Source: Palsa-295 sp963781105
GTDB taxonomy: Bacteria > Acidobacteriota > Terriglobia > Acidiferrales > UBA7541
Reading direction: 5' to 3'
Length of the DNA stretch: 64,000 nucleotides
Assembly (NCBI GenBank): GCA_963781105.1
Contig: CAWAED010000008.1
Location: 1-64,000, forward strand
Position 1 is the first letter of the stretch. Every line of letters begins with the position of its first letter. Below the pieces are notes generated by a model that was not told the DNA's origin, did no database searches, and was given only the letters and a program-made list of their open reading frames with translations. This document shows positions 8,753 through 17,894 of this stretch, piece after piece. The position numbers and the translations under genes were made by a program.

Positions 8753-11700
8753 TCAATGAAAATCATGCGACGCCGTCTCCGCCTCCGTAATCAACAACCC
8801 CCGCACATTCTCCACTTTCACCGAAACCACATTATCCTGATTCTGCAATCGTCCCTCGATCAACAAAAATTGCTGGCTAACAATCGCCACATGCTGCTCC
8901 GCAAACAACTGCGGCGTAATAATCGCATTCGCAATCCCCGTTTCATCCTCCAAACTCAGAAACACAAACCCATGCGCCGTTCCCGGCCGCTGCCGCGCAA
9001 TCACTCCCCCCGCAAACCGCACATACGTCCCATCCGGCATACGATTTAGCTCGTTCGCCGTCACCGCTCCCCGCCGCCTCATCCGCGCGCGATGATATTT
9101 CATCGGATGCGGCCCCACCGTCATCCCCGTCCCATGAAAATCCGCCACCAACCGCTCTTCCGCCGTCATCGGCAGTAGAGGTGACTCCACACTCACAGCC
9201 GCTCCCGCGCGCGCCGCGCTGTCTGTCGCTTCATTCTCCGCGATAGCGATCGCCTCATCCTCCGCCTCATCACATCTCTCAAGCAAAGGTCCCGCATTCC
9301 GCGCCACCCGCTCAATTTGCCACAACGCATCCCGCCGATGCGCCCCCCGCGCGCCTCCAATAAAATTCAACGCGCCAATCTCCGCCAGCGTCGCTAGTTC
9401 CGTCTTGCGCAAGCCCGGAACGCGCAATTTCAAATCGGCAATCGAAGCAAAGGCCCGCACATTCCGCTCGCGAACAACTTCCGCACCCACATCCGCGCGC
9501 AATCCCCGCACATAACGCAATCCCAAACGCACGCTGAAACCCTCGCGCTCCTTCTCCAACTTGCACAACCACTCCGAACAAGTCACATCAATCGGCTTCA
9601 CCCGCAAACCATGCCGTTGCGCATCCTTCACCAAAGTTGCCGACTGATAAAATCCCATCGGCTGGTTGTTCAGCATCGCGGCCGTAAACGCGGCCAAGTA
9701 ATGGCATTTCAAATAAGCGCTGGCATAAGCCAGCAAAGCAAAACTCGCCGCATGCGATTCCGGAAATCCATACAACGCAAACGAAGTAATAGACTGCACG
9801 ATCGTATCCTGCACCGCGCCAGTAATTCCGTTCCGCGTCATCCCGCTGCGCAATTTCAACTCAATATCCTTCATCCGCTTTTCCGACCGCTTGAATCCCA
9901 TCGCGCGCCGCAGTTCTTCTGCCTGCCCTCCCGTAAATCCCGCCGCAATCATCGCCATGCGCAATAATTGCTCCTGAAAAAGCGGCACGCCCAATGTCCG
10001 CTCCAGCACCGGCTCGAGCGCAGGATGCAAACAAGTGACTGGCTCGCGCCCCAGCCGCCGCTGCAAATAAGGATTCACCATCTTCCCCACAATCGGCCCC
10101 GGCCGAATGATCGCCACCTGCACCACAATGTCGTAAAAACGGACAGGCCGCAGCCGCGGCAAGCAACTCATCTGCGCGCGGCTCTCGATCTGAAACATGC
10201 CCACCGTATCCGCTTTACGCAAAGTCTCGTAAACCACCGGATCGTCCGCCGGCAATCGTCCCAAATCAATCTCGTCGCCATAATCGTCCCGGATAATCTT
10301 CAACGATTCTTCCAGCACCGCCATCATTCCCAATCCCAGCAAATCCACTTTCACGATGCCCATGTCCGCGCAATCTTCTTTGTCCCACTGCACCACCACG
10401 CGCCCCCGCATCGTCGCCGGCTCCAGCGGCACAACGGAATCGAGCTGCCCCTGGCACACAACCATCCCTCCCGAATGTTGCCCCAGGTGCCGCGGCAAAT
10501 CCTGAAACTTCACGCACAGCTCCAGGAATTTGCGGATCTGCGGATGCTGCAAATCCAGTCCCGCATCCTCGAAATGCCGCGTCAGCGTATCGTTCTCGTC
10601 CTTGTATTCCCACGCGCCCACCAGGCTGGTCAAACGTCCCATAGTCTCCGCATCGAACGAAAGCGCCTTGCCAATCTCCCGCGCCGCCGAACGCCCGCGA
10701 TAAGTGATCACATTCGCGGTCATCGCCGCGCCCAGCTTTCCATAGCGCTCGTACACATACTGAATCGCGCTCTCGCGTTGATCGCCGCTCGGCAGGTCCA
10801 GGTCAATATCCGGCCACTCGCCGCGCTCTTCGGAAAGAAATCGCTCGAAAAGCAGATCCATTCCGACGGGATCCACCGCTGTAATCCCCAGCGCATAACA
10901 AAGCGCGCTGTTCGCCGCCGATCCGCGCCCTTGCACTAAAATATTGCGCTCGCGGCAAAAGCAAATAATGTCCCAGACGATCAAAAAATATCCGGCCAGC
11001 TCCAGTTTCTCGATCAGCTTCAATTCCCTCTCGATCTGCGCCCGCGCTTTTTCGTTGTCCCGCCCATAACGCGTGACCATCCCCTCCAGCGTCCGCTCGC
11101 GCAGAAAATGCGCCTGCGATTTCCCGTCGGGAACCGGATACTTCGGAAACTCGTACCCCAAATTGCTCAAATCGAATTGCAAGCGCGAAGAAACCAGCTC
11201 CGTATTCGCGATAGCCTCGGGAATATCCGCAAATAAACGCGCCATCTCCTCCGGCGATTTCAAATATCGTTCCGAATTGCGCGCCAGTAAACGCCCGGCG
11301 GTCTCGAGCGTCCGGTGATTGCGAATGCAGGTAAAAACGTCCAACACTTCCCGCTGCTCCGGCAGCGCATAGCACACGCCATTCGTCGCCACCAGCGGCA
11401 AACGCAGTTTCCGTGCAATTTCCAGCGCCGCGTGATTGCGCGCTTCCTCCGCCCGGTCGTAATGCCGCTGCAATTCCACATACACATTCTCGCGCCCAAA
11501 AATCTCGCAGAGCTTCCGCACGCATTCCTTCCCACTTTCAATTCCCCCGCGCCCCAAAGCATCCGCCAGCGGCCCTTCCCTTCCTCCCGTCAGGCAAATC
11601 AGCCCCGCCGCTTTTTCCGCCATCTCCAAATCCGTAACGTGCCCTTCGTCCTTACGCGCCCGCAATTTCATCAGCGTAATCAAGCGGCACAAATTCTGAT

Positions 11701-11950
11701 AACCGGCTCGCGTCTCCACCAGCAAAGGAAAACGCCACCCGCCCGCTCCCGTCACTTCCGCCCCAATATGCGCCCGCAACGAAATCTTCTGCGCCGCCAA
11801 ATAAAAACGCGGCGCGCCATAAACCCCATCCCGATCAAGCAAGGCCATCGCCGCCATCCCACGCCCCACACACACCGAAGCCAATTCCTCAGGCAAAGCT
11901 CCGCCCTCCAAAAAACTAAAAGCCGACCGCGCATGCAATTCCGTATACAT
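8753..11950 (-). CDS. dnaE2: Error-prone DNA polymerase DnaE2 (ImuC)
   Basis: Catalytic subunit of the inducible mutasome, a C-family polymerase that copies damaged DNA together with ImuA and ImuB. It has 1065 residues, the normal DnaE2 length. The N terminus begins MYTELHARSAFSFLEG, the start of the PHP domain. The active-site region includes GRGSAANS (about 341-348) and PDIDLDLP (about 380-387) with its catalytic aspartates. QHSGGMVV follows, then helix-hairpin-helix and a C-terminal OB fold. The start at 11950 is chosen because homologues begin with M-Y-T/A-E-L and the residues encoded upstream lack family similarity. It is encoded downstream of imuA and imuB on the same strand, with repeat-filled gaps rather than tight coupling. 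SOS control is expected for such cassettes, but no LexA box was identified. Confidence 0.96.
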   Translation of the reverse strand: MYTELHARSAFSFLEGGALPEELASVCVGRGMAAMALLDRDGVYGAPRFYLAAQKISLRAHIGAEVTGAGGWRFPLLVETRAGYQNLCRLITLMKLRARKDEGHVTDLEMAEKAAGLICLTGGREGPLADALGRGGIESGKECVRKLCEIFGRENVYVELQRHYDRAEEARNHAALEIARKLRLPLVATNGVCYALPEQREVLDVFTCIRNHRTLETAGRLLARNSERYLKSPEEMARLFADIPEAIANTELVSSRLQFDLSNLGYEFPKYPVPDGKSQAHFLRERTLEGMVTRYGRDNEKARAQIERELKLIEKLELAGYFLIVWDIICFCRERNILVQGRGSAANSALCYALGITAVDPVGMDLLFERFLSEERGEWPDIDLDLPSGDQRESAIQYVYERYGKLGAAMTANVITYRGRSAAREIGKALSFDAETMGRLTSLVGAWEYKDENDTLTRHFEDAGLDLQHPQIRKFLELCVKFQDLPRHLGQHSGGMVVCQGQLDSVVPLEPATMRGRVVVQWDKEDCADMGIVKVDLLGLGMMAVLEESLKIIRDDYGDEIDLGRLPADDPVVYETLRKADTVGMFQIESRAQMSCLPRLRPVRFYDIVVQVAIIRPGPIVGKMVNPYLQRRLGREPVTCLHPALEPVLERTLGVPLFQEQLLRMAMIAAGFTGGQAEELRRAMGFKRSEKRMKDIELKLRSGMTRNGITGAVQDTIVQSITSFALYGFPESHAASFALLAYASAYLKCHYLAAFTAAMLNNQPMGFYQSATLVKDAQRHGLRVKPIDVTCSEWLCKLEKEREGFSVRLGLRYVRGLRADVGAEVVRERNVRAFASIADLKLRVPGLRKTELATLAEIGALNFIGGARGAHRRDALWQIERVARNAGPLLERCDEAEDEAIAIAENEATDSAARAGAAVSVESPLLPMTAEERLVADFHGTGMTVGPHPMKYHRARMRRRGAVTANELNRMPDGTYVRFAGGVIARQRPGTAHGFVFLSLEDETGIANAIITPQLFAEQHVAIVSQQFLLIEGRLQNQDNVVSVKVENVRGLLITEAETASHDFH

Positions 11951-12000
11951 GGGTAAAGGAGACGCTACGCAGCTCACAAAACAGCCAACAAGCAAGCAAC

Positions 12001-12047
12001 TGTCATTCCGAGGAGCCGCAGGCGACGAGGAATCTGCTTTTTTTCAG
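12001..12047 (+). repeat. Dispersed repeat, family F, copy 1
   Basis: The segment reads GTCATTCCGAGGAGCC, then GGCGACGAGGAATCTGC, then a T-run. A related element in the opposite orientation is at 53131-53190 (AAAAAGCAGATCTCTCG, ending GGATGAC). It belongs to the widespread class of GTCATCCCGAG...GATCTGC intergenic repeats. Confidence 0.55.
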
Positions 12048-12116
12048 GCCTTGCGCGAAAAGAAGATCCCCGGACGATGGCCAAACGCAAAATGAAACTC
12101 AAATCGCCCTCTCTAC

Positions 12117-12170
12117 AAAACTCTCCGTGCCCTCCGCAGTTCCTCTGTGCCCTCAGTGTTAAATCTTTGA
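12117..12170 (-). repeat. Dispersed repeat, family C (CCGCAGAG/GGCACGGAG), copy 1
   Basis: Reading on the minus strand gives AGATTTAACACTGAGGGCAC and then a GGCACGGAG unit. Similar segments lie at about 13855-13965 (same orientation) and at about 38014, 41023 and 46410-46530 (opposite orientation). This is a common type of short bacterial intergenic repeat with no known function. It fills the imuB-dnaE2 gap. Confidence 0.6.
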
Positions 12171-12198
12171 CCTAGCTTGCTGCTCCCAAATGAAACCT

Positions 12199-13833
12199 CT
12201 AATCGTAAACACCTCGCACAAACCACCCCCGGCACTCCGAATCGTAATAAACGCAATAAACTCCCGCTCCACCCGCCGTCACCTGAAATTCAATCTCCAG
12301 ATCCCACTCATCCCGATGCCAAGAATTTTCCCGCCACCAATCCCCCGAAGTCCTCCAAGGCCCCGAAGCCGCCACTACCCGCCCGCACCAACCGCGAAAA
12401 AACACTTTCGCCGGACAACCTTCCCGCAATTCCACCGCAGCCGGCAAGCAAGGCCGAAAAATCCGGCACCCAGTAGCCGGCCGTCGCAAAAACCGCGAGC
12501 CACCGCCGTCAGACGCCGTTTTCCCGCGCGCAACCCTGCCTCGCGCACGCAGGCCCGCCACATCACCCTCCACCACAAATCGCTTCATCCGAAATTCCCC
12601 AGGACGATGCGTATCCACCAATTCCGGCGACCCGATATTCGCGTCGCCAACCAATTTCGCCAGTCGCGCCACGGTGAGCTCCAATTTCTCCGGGTCCGGC
12701 GAACCGGGAACAAATAATCCACCCTGCGCCGACCGCGGCCGCGCCGGCTCCGCAACCAAAGTGATTTTCACAATGTCCCCAGCCGGCGGATCCACCTGCA
12801 ATTGCAATCGCAGCAATTTCAAAAGCATCTTGGAATCCCGCATCGGTACCGGCAGCTGCAGCACCTTCACATAAAGTTTCTGCGCCTCCGCGCCATCCGC
12901 ATTAGCAGAATTTCCCGAAGCACTTTCTCCCTGTACTTGAATGTCCTTCGCAAACAAATCCCCCAAAACGAATTTCACTCGAATCGCGGCCGCCGCCATA
13001 GAACGCGCCTCCAAACGCGCGCACATCTGATCCAGCAAACGCCCCAGCAAAAACGACAAAGGCTCCAAATCCTCCACCGCATCCTCAAGTTCCATCTCTT
13101 CTTCCATGCTCTCGATGGGTTCAGCCAACACCATCGCCCGCGCACGAGCCCCCCGCGCCAGTTCATGCAAACGAACTCCCTCTTGCCCCAATCGCTCCGA
13201 AAGCTCGAGCACCGGCAAAGCCGCCAGCCCCTTGCAGTTTCGTATTCCCCAGCGCCCGAAAGTTTCCAGCGCCTCCATGGAAGGTGAAAGCACGCCAACA
13301 GGCAAACCGCTCAAGCACTTTTCTTCTTCGCCCTCCGGAATCAAAGTAACCCCCGGAAAACCGCGCGCCGCATGCACCGCCGTTTCCAGATTTGCTGAAA
13401 TTGCCACACGCACCTGCAATCCCAACCCCTCCGCCCGCCGCACCATCTCCTGCGCAATATTTTCGTCCGAACCAAATAGCGAACCGAGTCCCGCCACATC
13501 CACAACGATCGTGTCCGCCGCAAGCTCTTCCACACGCGGCGAAATGGACCACCCTAAATCCAGCAGAGCCACATGCGCCACCTTCTCCTGCGCCCGCGAA
13601 CAGGCACGAATTTCCACTCCGCACAATTCAGCCTGCAGTTTCGCCATCCCCAATTGAATCCCGGCAAGCAAAGCCGCTTCATCAGCCGCCACCACGCGAA
13701 CCAACGGAGGAGTCCCATCCACCAGCGCAATCCCCCGCTCGCGCAGTCGAACCTCGCCGCGCAATACCGCCTGCACCATAAAATTCGGAACATGAATCGA
13801 AGCGAATGCCACGGCTTTTGAATCTCCATTCAC
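12199..13833 (-). CDS. imuB: ImuB, Y-family polymerase-like mutasome adaptor
   Basis: ImuB resembles Y-family DNA polymerases but lacks catalysis. It bridges DnaE2, ImuA and the sliding clamp. Here the N-terminal segment reads ASIHVPNF where active enzymes have D-x-D-x-F-F-A, so the catalytic aspartate is absent, as expected. QGGLFVPG at about residues 367-374 fits a QxxLF clamp-binding motif. The C-terminal part contains NIGSPELVDTHRP, typical of the family. It has about 544 residues from the GTG at 13833. The longer open frame to 13896 uses TTG and translates a CCGCAGAG-type repeat, so it is unlikely to be coding. The exact start remains uncertain. It lies between imuA and dnaE2 on one strand. 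Confidence 0.93.
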   Translation of the reverse strand: MNGDSKAVAFASIHVPNFMVQAVLRGEVRLRERGIALVDGTPPLVRVVAADEAALLAGIQLGMAKLQAELCGVEIRACSRAQEKVAHVALLDLGWSISPRVEELAADTIVVDVAGLGSLFGSDENIAQEMVRRAEGLGLQVRVAISANLETAVHAARGFPGVTLIPEGEEEKCLSGLPVGVLSPSMEALETFGRWGIRNCKGLAALPVLELSERLGQEGVRLHELARGARARAMVLAEPIESMEEEMELEDAVEDLEPLSFLLGRLLDQMCARLEARSMAAAAIRVKFVLGDLFAKDIQVQGESASGNSANADGAEAQKLYVKVLQLPVPMRDSKMLLKLLRLQLQVDPPAGDIVKITLVAEPARPRSAQGGLFVPGSPDPEKLELTVARLAKLVGDANIGSPELVDTHRPGEFRMKRFVVEGDVAGLRARGRVARGKTASDGGGSRFLRRPATGCRIFRPCLPAAVELREGCPAKVFFRGWCGRVVAASGPWRTSGDWWRENSWHRDEWDLEIEFQVTAGGAGVYCVYYDSECRGWFVRGVYD

Positions 13834-13854
13834 TCCCTGCAATCTGCAGTGGAA

Positions 13855-13965
13855 TTCCTTTCTCTGCGGTTTCTCTGCGGTCTCTCTGCGGCCCAAACGT
13901 CCAATGAAGCTGTCTCTCTCCGTGCCCTCTGCCTTTACTCTGTGCCCTCTGTGTTAAATCTTTTG
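13855..13965 (-). repeat. Dispersed repeat, family C, copy 2, between imuB and imuA
   Basis: Tandem CTCTGCGG units (13861-13892), then CTCCGTGCCCTCTG and CTGTGCCCTCTGTGTTAAATC, i.e. the family C repeat read in reverse. It touches the 3' end of imuA at 13954 and explains the false N-terminal extension of imuB. Confidence 0.65.
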
Positions 13966-14730
13966 ATTTCGCTTTTGCTTTTGATTTGGCCGACTGAAAT
14001 AATCCCAATCCGTCCGCGTACTAAAATTCCCCTCCTCCACCATCCGCCCCCGCGAACGCGACACTTCCCCCCGCGCGCTCAATCCATCCAGCAACCACCC
14101 CAACGAATGCCGCACAAAATCCGCATCCGGCACAGGCACCGCCCGGGCCCAAGAAGCCCCTTCCGCCTCCATCCGCAATCCCAAAGAAGCGCAAGTCTTC
14201 GCGTTCGACTCCTGCTCCAAAAGCACCAGAACCGTCGGCGTATCTTCCACCGCCCTCCGAAAACGGAACCACGATTCCAGCGGCACATGCCGCACCAACC
14301 GCGGAGAAATATCGCTCAAATCCACCGCAATGAATCCAAATCCCCCACCCTGCAAAACCAAATCCGTGGCCCGCAAACTCTGTTCGATGTTCCGGCAGCG
14401 CACCCACAAAAGTTTCCGCAACTCCACTCCCGCCGCCTCCGCCGAATACGGATCAAAAGCATCCCCTCCATCAATCAACGCGCAAGCTTCCTCCTGCGCC
14501 GTGCGCGCGCTCAAAGCCGAAAGCAATAAACTGGTCCGCCCCGAACAAGCCGGCCCGAAAATTTCCGTAAGCGCTCCGCGCGGCAAACCTCCCGTCAAAG
14601 AATCAATTTCCGGAATACCCGTGGAAACCGTCGTAACGATCTTGCGGTCGCGATAAGTAAAAGGCGCGGCAACGCGCCCGGCCAAAGCCAGTTCCACCTG
14701 CGAGCGCAAAGCAGCGAAATTAGCGGCCAT
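13954..14730 (-). CDS. imuA: ImuA, RecA-like mutasome protein
   Basis: ImuA is the first gene of the imuA-imuB-dnaE2 damage-tolerance cassette. It is a RecA-fold protein that interacts with ImuB and modulates RecA. It has 258 residues. The Walker A-like loop GPACSGRTS is at about 59-67, preceded by the strand ALTEIF as in the RecA/SulA-related family. The remaining core carries ALIDGGDAFDP and the strand FIAVDLSD. The ATG at 14728-14730 is the only sensible start. The C-terminal 12 or so residues are Lys/Gln/Asn-rich and overlap a repeat, so the end may have been extended by repeat insertion. It is the promoter-proximal gene of the cassette. A divergent udgX gene starts 181 bp away and may share the control region. 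Confidence 0.92.
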   Translation of the reverse strand: MAANFAALRSQVELALAGRVAAPFTYRDRKIVTTVSTGIPEIDSLTGGLPRGALTEIFGPACSGRTSLLLSALSARTAQEEACALIDGGDAFDPYSAEAAGVELRKLLWVRCRNIEQSLRATDLVLQGGGFGFIAVDLSDISPRLVRHVPLESWFRFRRAVEDTPTVLVLLEQESNAKTCASLGLRMEAEGASWARAVPVPDADFVRHSLGWLLDGLSARGEVSRSRGRMVEEGNFSTRTDWDYFSRPNQKQKRNQKI

Positions 14731-14762
14731 AGTTCATCAATAGTGCAACGCGAGGCGCCAAA

Positions 14763-14782
14763 GCGAAGGCATCAATCTTCGC
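14763..14782. promoter_or_regulatory. Inverted repeat between imuA and udgX
   Basis: GCGAAG-N8-CTTCGC is a perfect 6-bp inverted repeat with an 8-bp spacer in the gap between the two divergent genes. Its position would suit an operator for both. No known LexA consensus was recognised, so this is only a candidate. Confidence 0.25.
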
Positions 14783-14911
14783 CTTTTCTTCGCCTACCCA
14801 ATTTTCTACATCTTGCCAAGCATTGTCAACCTCGCCGCCCACAGGAATGCAGGCATCCCGGTATGTATTGGAAGTCTCCACTCGGATAAAAATGGCTGGA
14901 ATTACCTGACC

Positions 14912-15550
14912 ATGCCGAAGCGCCCGACACAATCCGCCAAACCATCTATCGAACCCAATGCCTCGCTGAAGGAATTGCAAGCAGCCGCAAAGAATTGCCA
15001 AGCGTGCGATCTTTGGAAACACGCCACACAAACCGTATTCGGCGAAGGCCCGTCCAACGCAAAAATTATTCTTGTCGGTGAACAGCCAGGCAATCAGGAG
15101 GACTTGGAAGGCAAACCTTTCGTCGGTCCGGCCGGCAAGCTCCTCGACGAAGCTCTCGCCGAAGCGGGTATTGATCGCAAGCAGGCCTACGTCACCAACG
15201 CAGTAAAACACTTTAAGTGGGAACCCCGCGGCAAGCGCCGCATCCACAAAAAGCCGAACGCCGCGGAAATGGCCGCCTGCCGCCCTTGGCTAGACGCTGA
15301 AATCGCCGCGCTTCATCCGAAAGTGATCGTCTGCCTGGGCGCCACCGCGGCGCAATCCCTGTTAGGCCGCGACTTTCGCGTCACCCAACATCGCGGCGAG
15401 TTCCTGAAATCCGCGCTCGCGCCGGTAGCAATGGCCACCGTGCACCCATCATCCATTCTGCGCGCACCGGACGAGCAAACCCGGCACGCAGAAATGCAGC
15501 GCTTCATCACCGACCTGAAAAAGATCTCGCAAGCGCTCCGCAAGAAATAA
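14912..15550 (+). CDS. udgX: UdgX-type uracil-DNA glycosylase
   Basis: Removes uracil from DNA. UdgX enzymes of mycobacteria are known to form a covalent bond to the abasic product through a histidine in the KRRIH loop. This protein of 212 residues has motif A GEQPGNQED (about 56-64), then PFVGPAGKLL, the diagnostic KRRIH at 108-112 and motif B HPSSILR at about 178-184. Four cysteines (about 29, 32, 123 and 141) fit the family 4-like [4Fe-4S] cluster. The start at 14912 is chosen because the family begins near here and the upstream frame has no similarity. It is divergent from the mutasome genes, which suggests a common role in damage or uracil handling. Covalent activity is inferred from the motif only. 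Confidence 0.93.
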   Translation: MPKRPTQSAKPSIEPNASLKELQAAAKNCQACDLWKHATQTVFGEGPSNAKIILVGEQPGNQEDLEGKPFVGPAGKLLDEALAEAGIDRKQAYVTNAVKHFKWEPRGKRRIHKKPNAAEMAACRPWLDAEIAALHPKVIVCLGATAAQSLLGRDFRVTQHRGEFLKSALAPVAMATVHPSSILRAPDEQTRHAEMQRFITDLKKISQALRKK

Positions 15551-15671
15551 TCACACAACTATTCTTGCAGGCTCATGCAGACCGCAATTCCACAATCGAG
15601 CTGAGTATTTTGTTCAGAGGACTTCGAGGGCTCGCGGCGACAAACGCGCAATCGAGGTATGCTCGCGCGAA

Positions 15672-16940
15672 TTAATTCCCGCCGCAAGCTCCGGTCTTCG
15701 TGCCAGAGATCGCCACGCCGTACTGGTTCGCGCCGGAGAGCCGCGTGCCGCCTCCCAAAAGCAAAACGCTATCCACCGGGCTCGGCCAATTCATCTCATA
15801 AATTCCTCGCGCGGCGTCCACAGTGCGCCAGGTTCCGCGAAACGTCCCGCTCGTGAATGACCCGTTCGGCGCGACGGACACATTCCACCCGTTTGCCCAG
15901 TGCCATGTTCCCGCCAGGCCCGTGCTTCCCGAAACGCGCCCGCCCGAAATCGGATAGCCGTATTGATTCCCTCCGCTCATCGTGCGTTGGTCTGGTGAGA
16001 CGGTGAGAGTTTCAATCATCACCGGCCAGGTAAACGTGTACGCGCGCCGCTCCGCATCCACCAGCCTCCAGTGCGCGGTGAACGGCCCCCCCGTCACCGT
16101 GCCATCTGCGTGAATTGTGACCGGTGTGTTGTTGAACCACTGATAGCAGCCTACGATGGGATCCACGCGACCGTTCACTCCAGAAGACGTCGTCCGGTGC
16201 GAAGATGGCACCGCTTTTGGAGCCGGCGTCGCCGCGTTGTCTCCGGAATTCGGATCACTCACGGCGTCATTGCCTCCGGAAGGATTTGTAGCGGCTGGCG
16301 AGTCCCCGGCACCCTGCGAATTCCCGCTGCCGCGCATCAGCATCATTCCCACCACTACTGCAGCAAGGACAAGCACCGCAGCCGCGCCAATCAACACTGT
16401 CTTCGAAGTCAGAAACGACGCTCGTGGACCGTCGCTTCCCGCGCCCGCTGCTGCACCGGCCGTCGCCGCCGCGCCACCCGCCGCATTGCGCTGCCACATC
16501 ACAGTCGCATCCGTCGGCGGTGCTGTCTCACCCATTTTCACCGGCAACAACTTGTGCACCGTCGCCGCCAGATTATCCAAATGCTTTTCCATCGGCGGCG
16601 TCATCGCGTCCAGCCAATGCACCGACCCGATGAAATAGTCGAGCGACTTCCCCGGCGCCACATCCTCAATCCGAAAAGGCAGCACGGCCACGCCGTTGCT
16701 CACCGCACGTTCCACTTCTTTCGGAATGTGCCCAGACGCATTGGCGCTTGAAGAAAAAACCAGCACCATCACCTTCGCGCCGTGGATCGCCTCAATAATC
16801 GCTTCGCCGTACGACCTCCCGGCCACAATGTCCCGCGGCGCAATCCAACAACGAATCCCCGAAGCCTCCAAACGCGCGCACACCGCGTCCGCCACAATCT
16901 TGTCTTTCGACGCATAACTGATGAACACATCAAACGCCAC
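15672..16940 (-). CDS. TIR-domain membrane protein with repeated C-terminal beta domain
   Basis: The protein has 422 residues. A TIR domain (about 1-135) begins DVFISYASKDK and contains CWIAPRDI and VMVLVFSSSAN. A Gly/Ala-rich linker leads to one transmembrane segment (about 180-203). The extracytoplasmic part ends in two similar modules, each with a W-R-x-V-D-A segment and a GGNQYG or GANQYG segment. Bacterial TIR domains may be NADases or binding modules; which applies here cannot be told. The TIR domain would be cytoplasmic and the repeats outside, suggesting a sensor. The start is GTG at 16940, supported by GGAGG eight bases upstream. No recognisable defence genes are adjacent, so membership of a phage-defence system is not supported by context. 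Confidence 0.85.
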   Translation of the reverse strand: MAFDVFISYASKDKIVADAVCARLEASGIRCWIAPRDIVAGRSYGEAIIEAIHGAKVMVLVFSSSANASGHIPKEVERAVSNGVAVLPFRIEDVAPGKSLDYFIGSVHWLDAMTPPMEKHLDNLAATVHKLLPVKMGETAPPTDATVMWQRNAAGGAAATAGAAAGAGSDGPRASFLTSKTVLIGAAAVLVLAAVVVGMMLMRGSGNSQGAGDSPAATNPSGGNDAVSDPNSGDNAATPAPKAVPSSHRTTSSGVNGRVDPIVGCYQWFNNTPVTIHADGTVTGGPFTAHWRLVDAERRAYTFTWPVMIETLTVSPDQRTMSGGNQYGYPISGGRVSGSTGLAGTWHWANGWNVSVAPNGSFTSGTFRGTWRTVDAARGIYEMNWPSPVDSVLLLGGGTRLSGANQYGVAISGTKTGACGGN

Positions 16941-17339
16941 AGCCCAAACCTCCGCAACCGCTCCGGGATCTACAATCTCGCACGCGCGCTACTCCGCACT
17001 CACCATTTCACTTATCAACTTCGCAGCAGGAATGCCGAGATTATATCCCTAGTTGCATCCAACCTTCCCGCACTATCGCAGCAAAATTCGGAGCATCCGA
17101 GCTTCAACTCCCGCACAGGAAGTAACAACAATCCCACCAATTTGCACTGGGGGATGCCAAGGGTAGCAAGGAAAGTTGGGCAGCCAGCTGTTCCTCATTA
17201 ATGACGTTTCACGGAAGGATTGTTGGAAACCGCCGGCGGAACGTAAAAATAACGAAGCCTTTAACAAAACAAAGTTCTGCGGTTTTCTGGCGAAGCAGTA
17301 TCAGAAGAATCCGCACGTGTCGGCTAATTTTTCGATCCA
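16941..17339. other. Intergenic, no supported gene
   Basis: About 400 bp between the TIR gene's start and the 3' end of the PEP-CTERM gene. It includes the TIR gene's upstream region. Short open frames occur on both strands but none has a ribosome binding site or recognisable similarity. No repeats or terminators were recognised. Confidence 0.4.
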
Positions 17340-17894
17340 CTACGCAGACTGCCGGAGCCTCGTCCGCATCGCAATCAACGCAGCCAGCCCCATTCCCGAA
17401 AGCAACAGCGAGGAAGGTTCCGGCACGCTTGGCGGGTCCGGCGGATCAGGGCTGAATGTCAACGAAGAGATTCCATCTTGTTCGTCCCCAGCCTGCCAAG
17501 TTATTTGAGTGATGCCGGTTCCTGAAAACGCTTCGGTACCCGATGGGCAGATGACGTCGCAGAGGAAACTGTCCCCCGCATTGTCGCTCGCCGTGAACAA
17601 AGTGACGCCGAGCCAGGTGAACGACAGGTCGTCTACTGGGGAAGTAAAATCAATCGTCCCATTAAAGCCCAGTAGGGAGTTTCCCTCCGTATCCCCAGTT
17701 CCACCCGCGAAGCTATAGTCCACCAGAGAGGTGTTTCCCCATTCTATTCCGTGTGGATACGGGATAAAGGTAACGGAAGTTACCGTGCTGCCGTCCGGGA
17801 TAGTTTCTACTCCGGTGCTAGTAACTATTTGATCGGCATGCGCGAGACTTGCGAATAGCAGAACTGCAAACGCAAGCGCCAGTTTCGTCTTCAT
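17340..17894 (-). CDS. PEP-CTERM sorted exported protein
   Basis: The protein has 184 residues. A signal peptide (about 1-20, ending SLAHA) is followed by a beta-rich region and a C-terminal sorting tail: VPEPSS at 157-162, a hydrophobic stretch (LLLSGMGLAALIAM) and a basic end (RTRLRQ). PEP-CTERM tails are recognised by the exosortase EpsH/XrtA and usually mark proteins tied to exopolysaccharide production. Neither the exosortase nor polysaccharide genes are in the window, so processing must occur through genes elsewhere. Two cysteines (around 112 and 116) may form a disulfide. The ATG at 17892-17894 is followed directly by the signal peptide. The mature function is unknown. Confidence 0.88.
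   Translation of the reverse strand: MKTKLALAFAVLLFASLAHADQIVTSTGVETIPDGSTVTSVTFIPYPHGIEWGNTSLVDYSFAGGTGDTEGNSLLGFNGTIDFTSPVDDLSFTWLGVTLFTASDNAGDSFLCDVICPSGTEAFSGTGITQITWQAGDEQDGISSLTFSPDPPDPPSVPEPSSLLLSGMGLAALIAMRTRLRQSA

Noticed and set aside
9968..10939. Plus-strand open frame of 323 codons
   Set aside because: It lies wholly antisense within dnaE2 and has shadow composition (His/Arg/Gln-rich).
13834..13896. N-terminal extension of imuB from a TTG codon
   Set aside because: It translates tandem CTCTGCGG repeat units and has no family similarity.
15672..16940. TIR gene as part of a phage-defence operon
   Set aside because: Neighbours are udgX and a PEP-CTERM gene, with no effector or sensor partner; the TIR protein is membrane-anchored with an outer domain.
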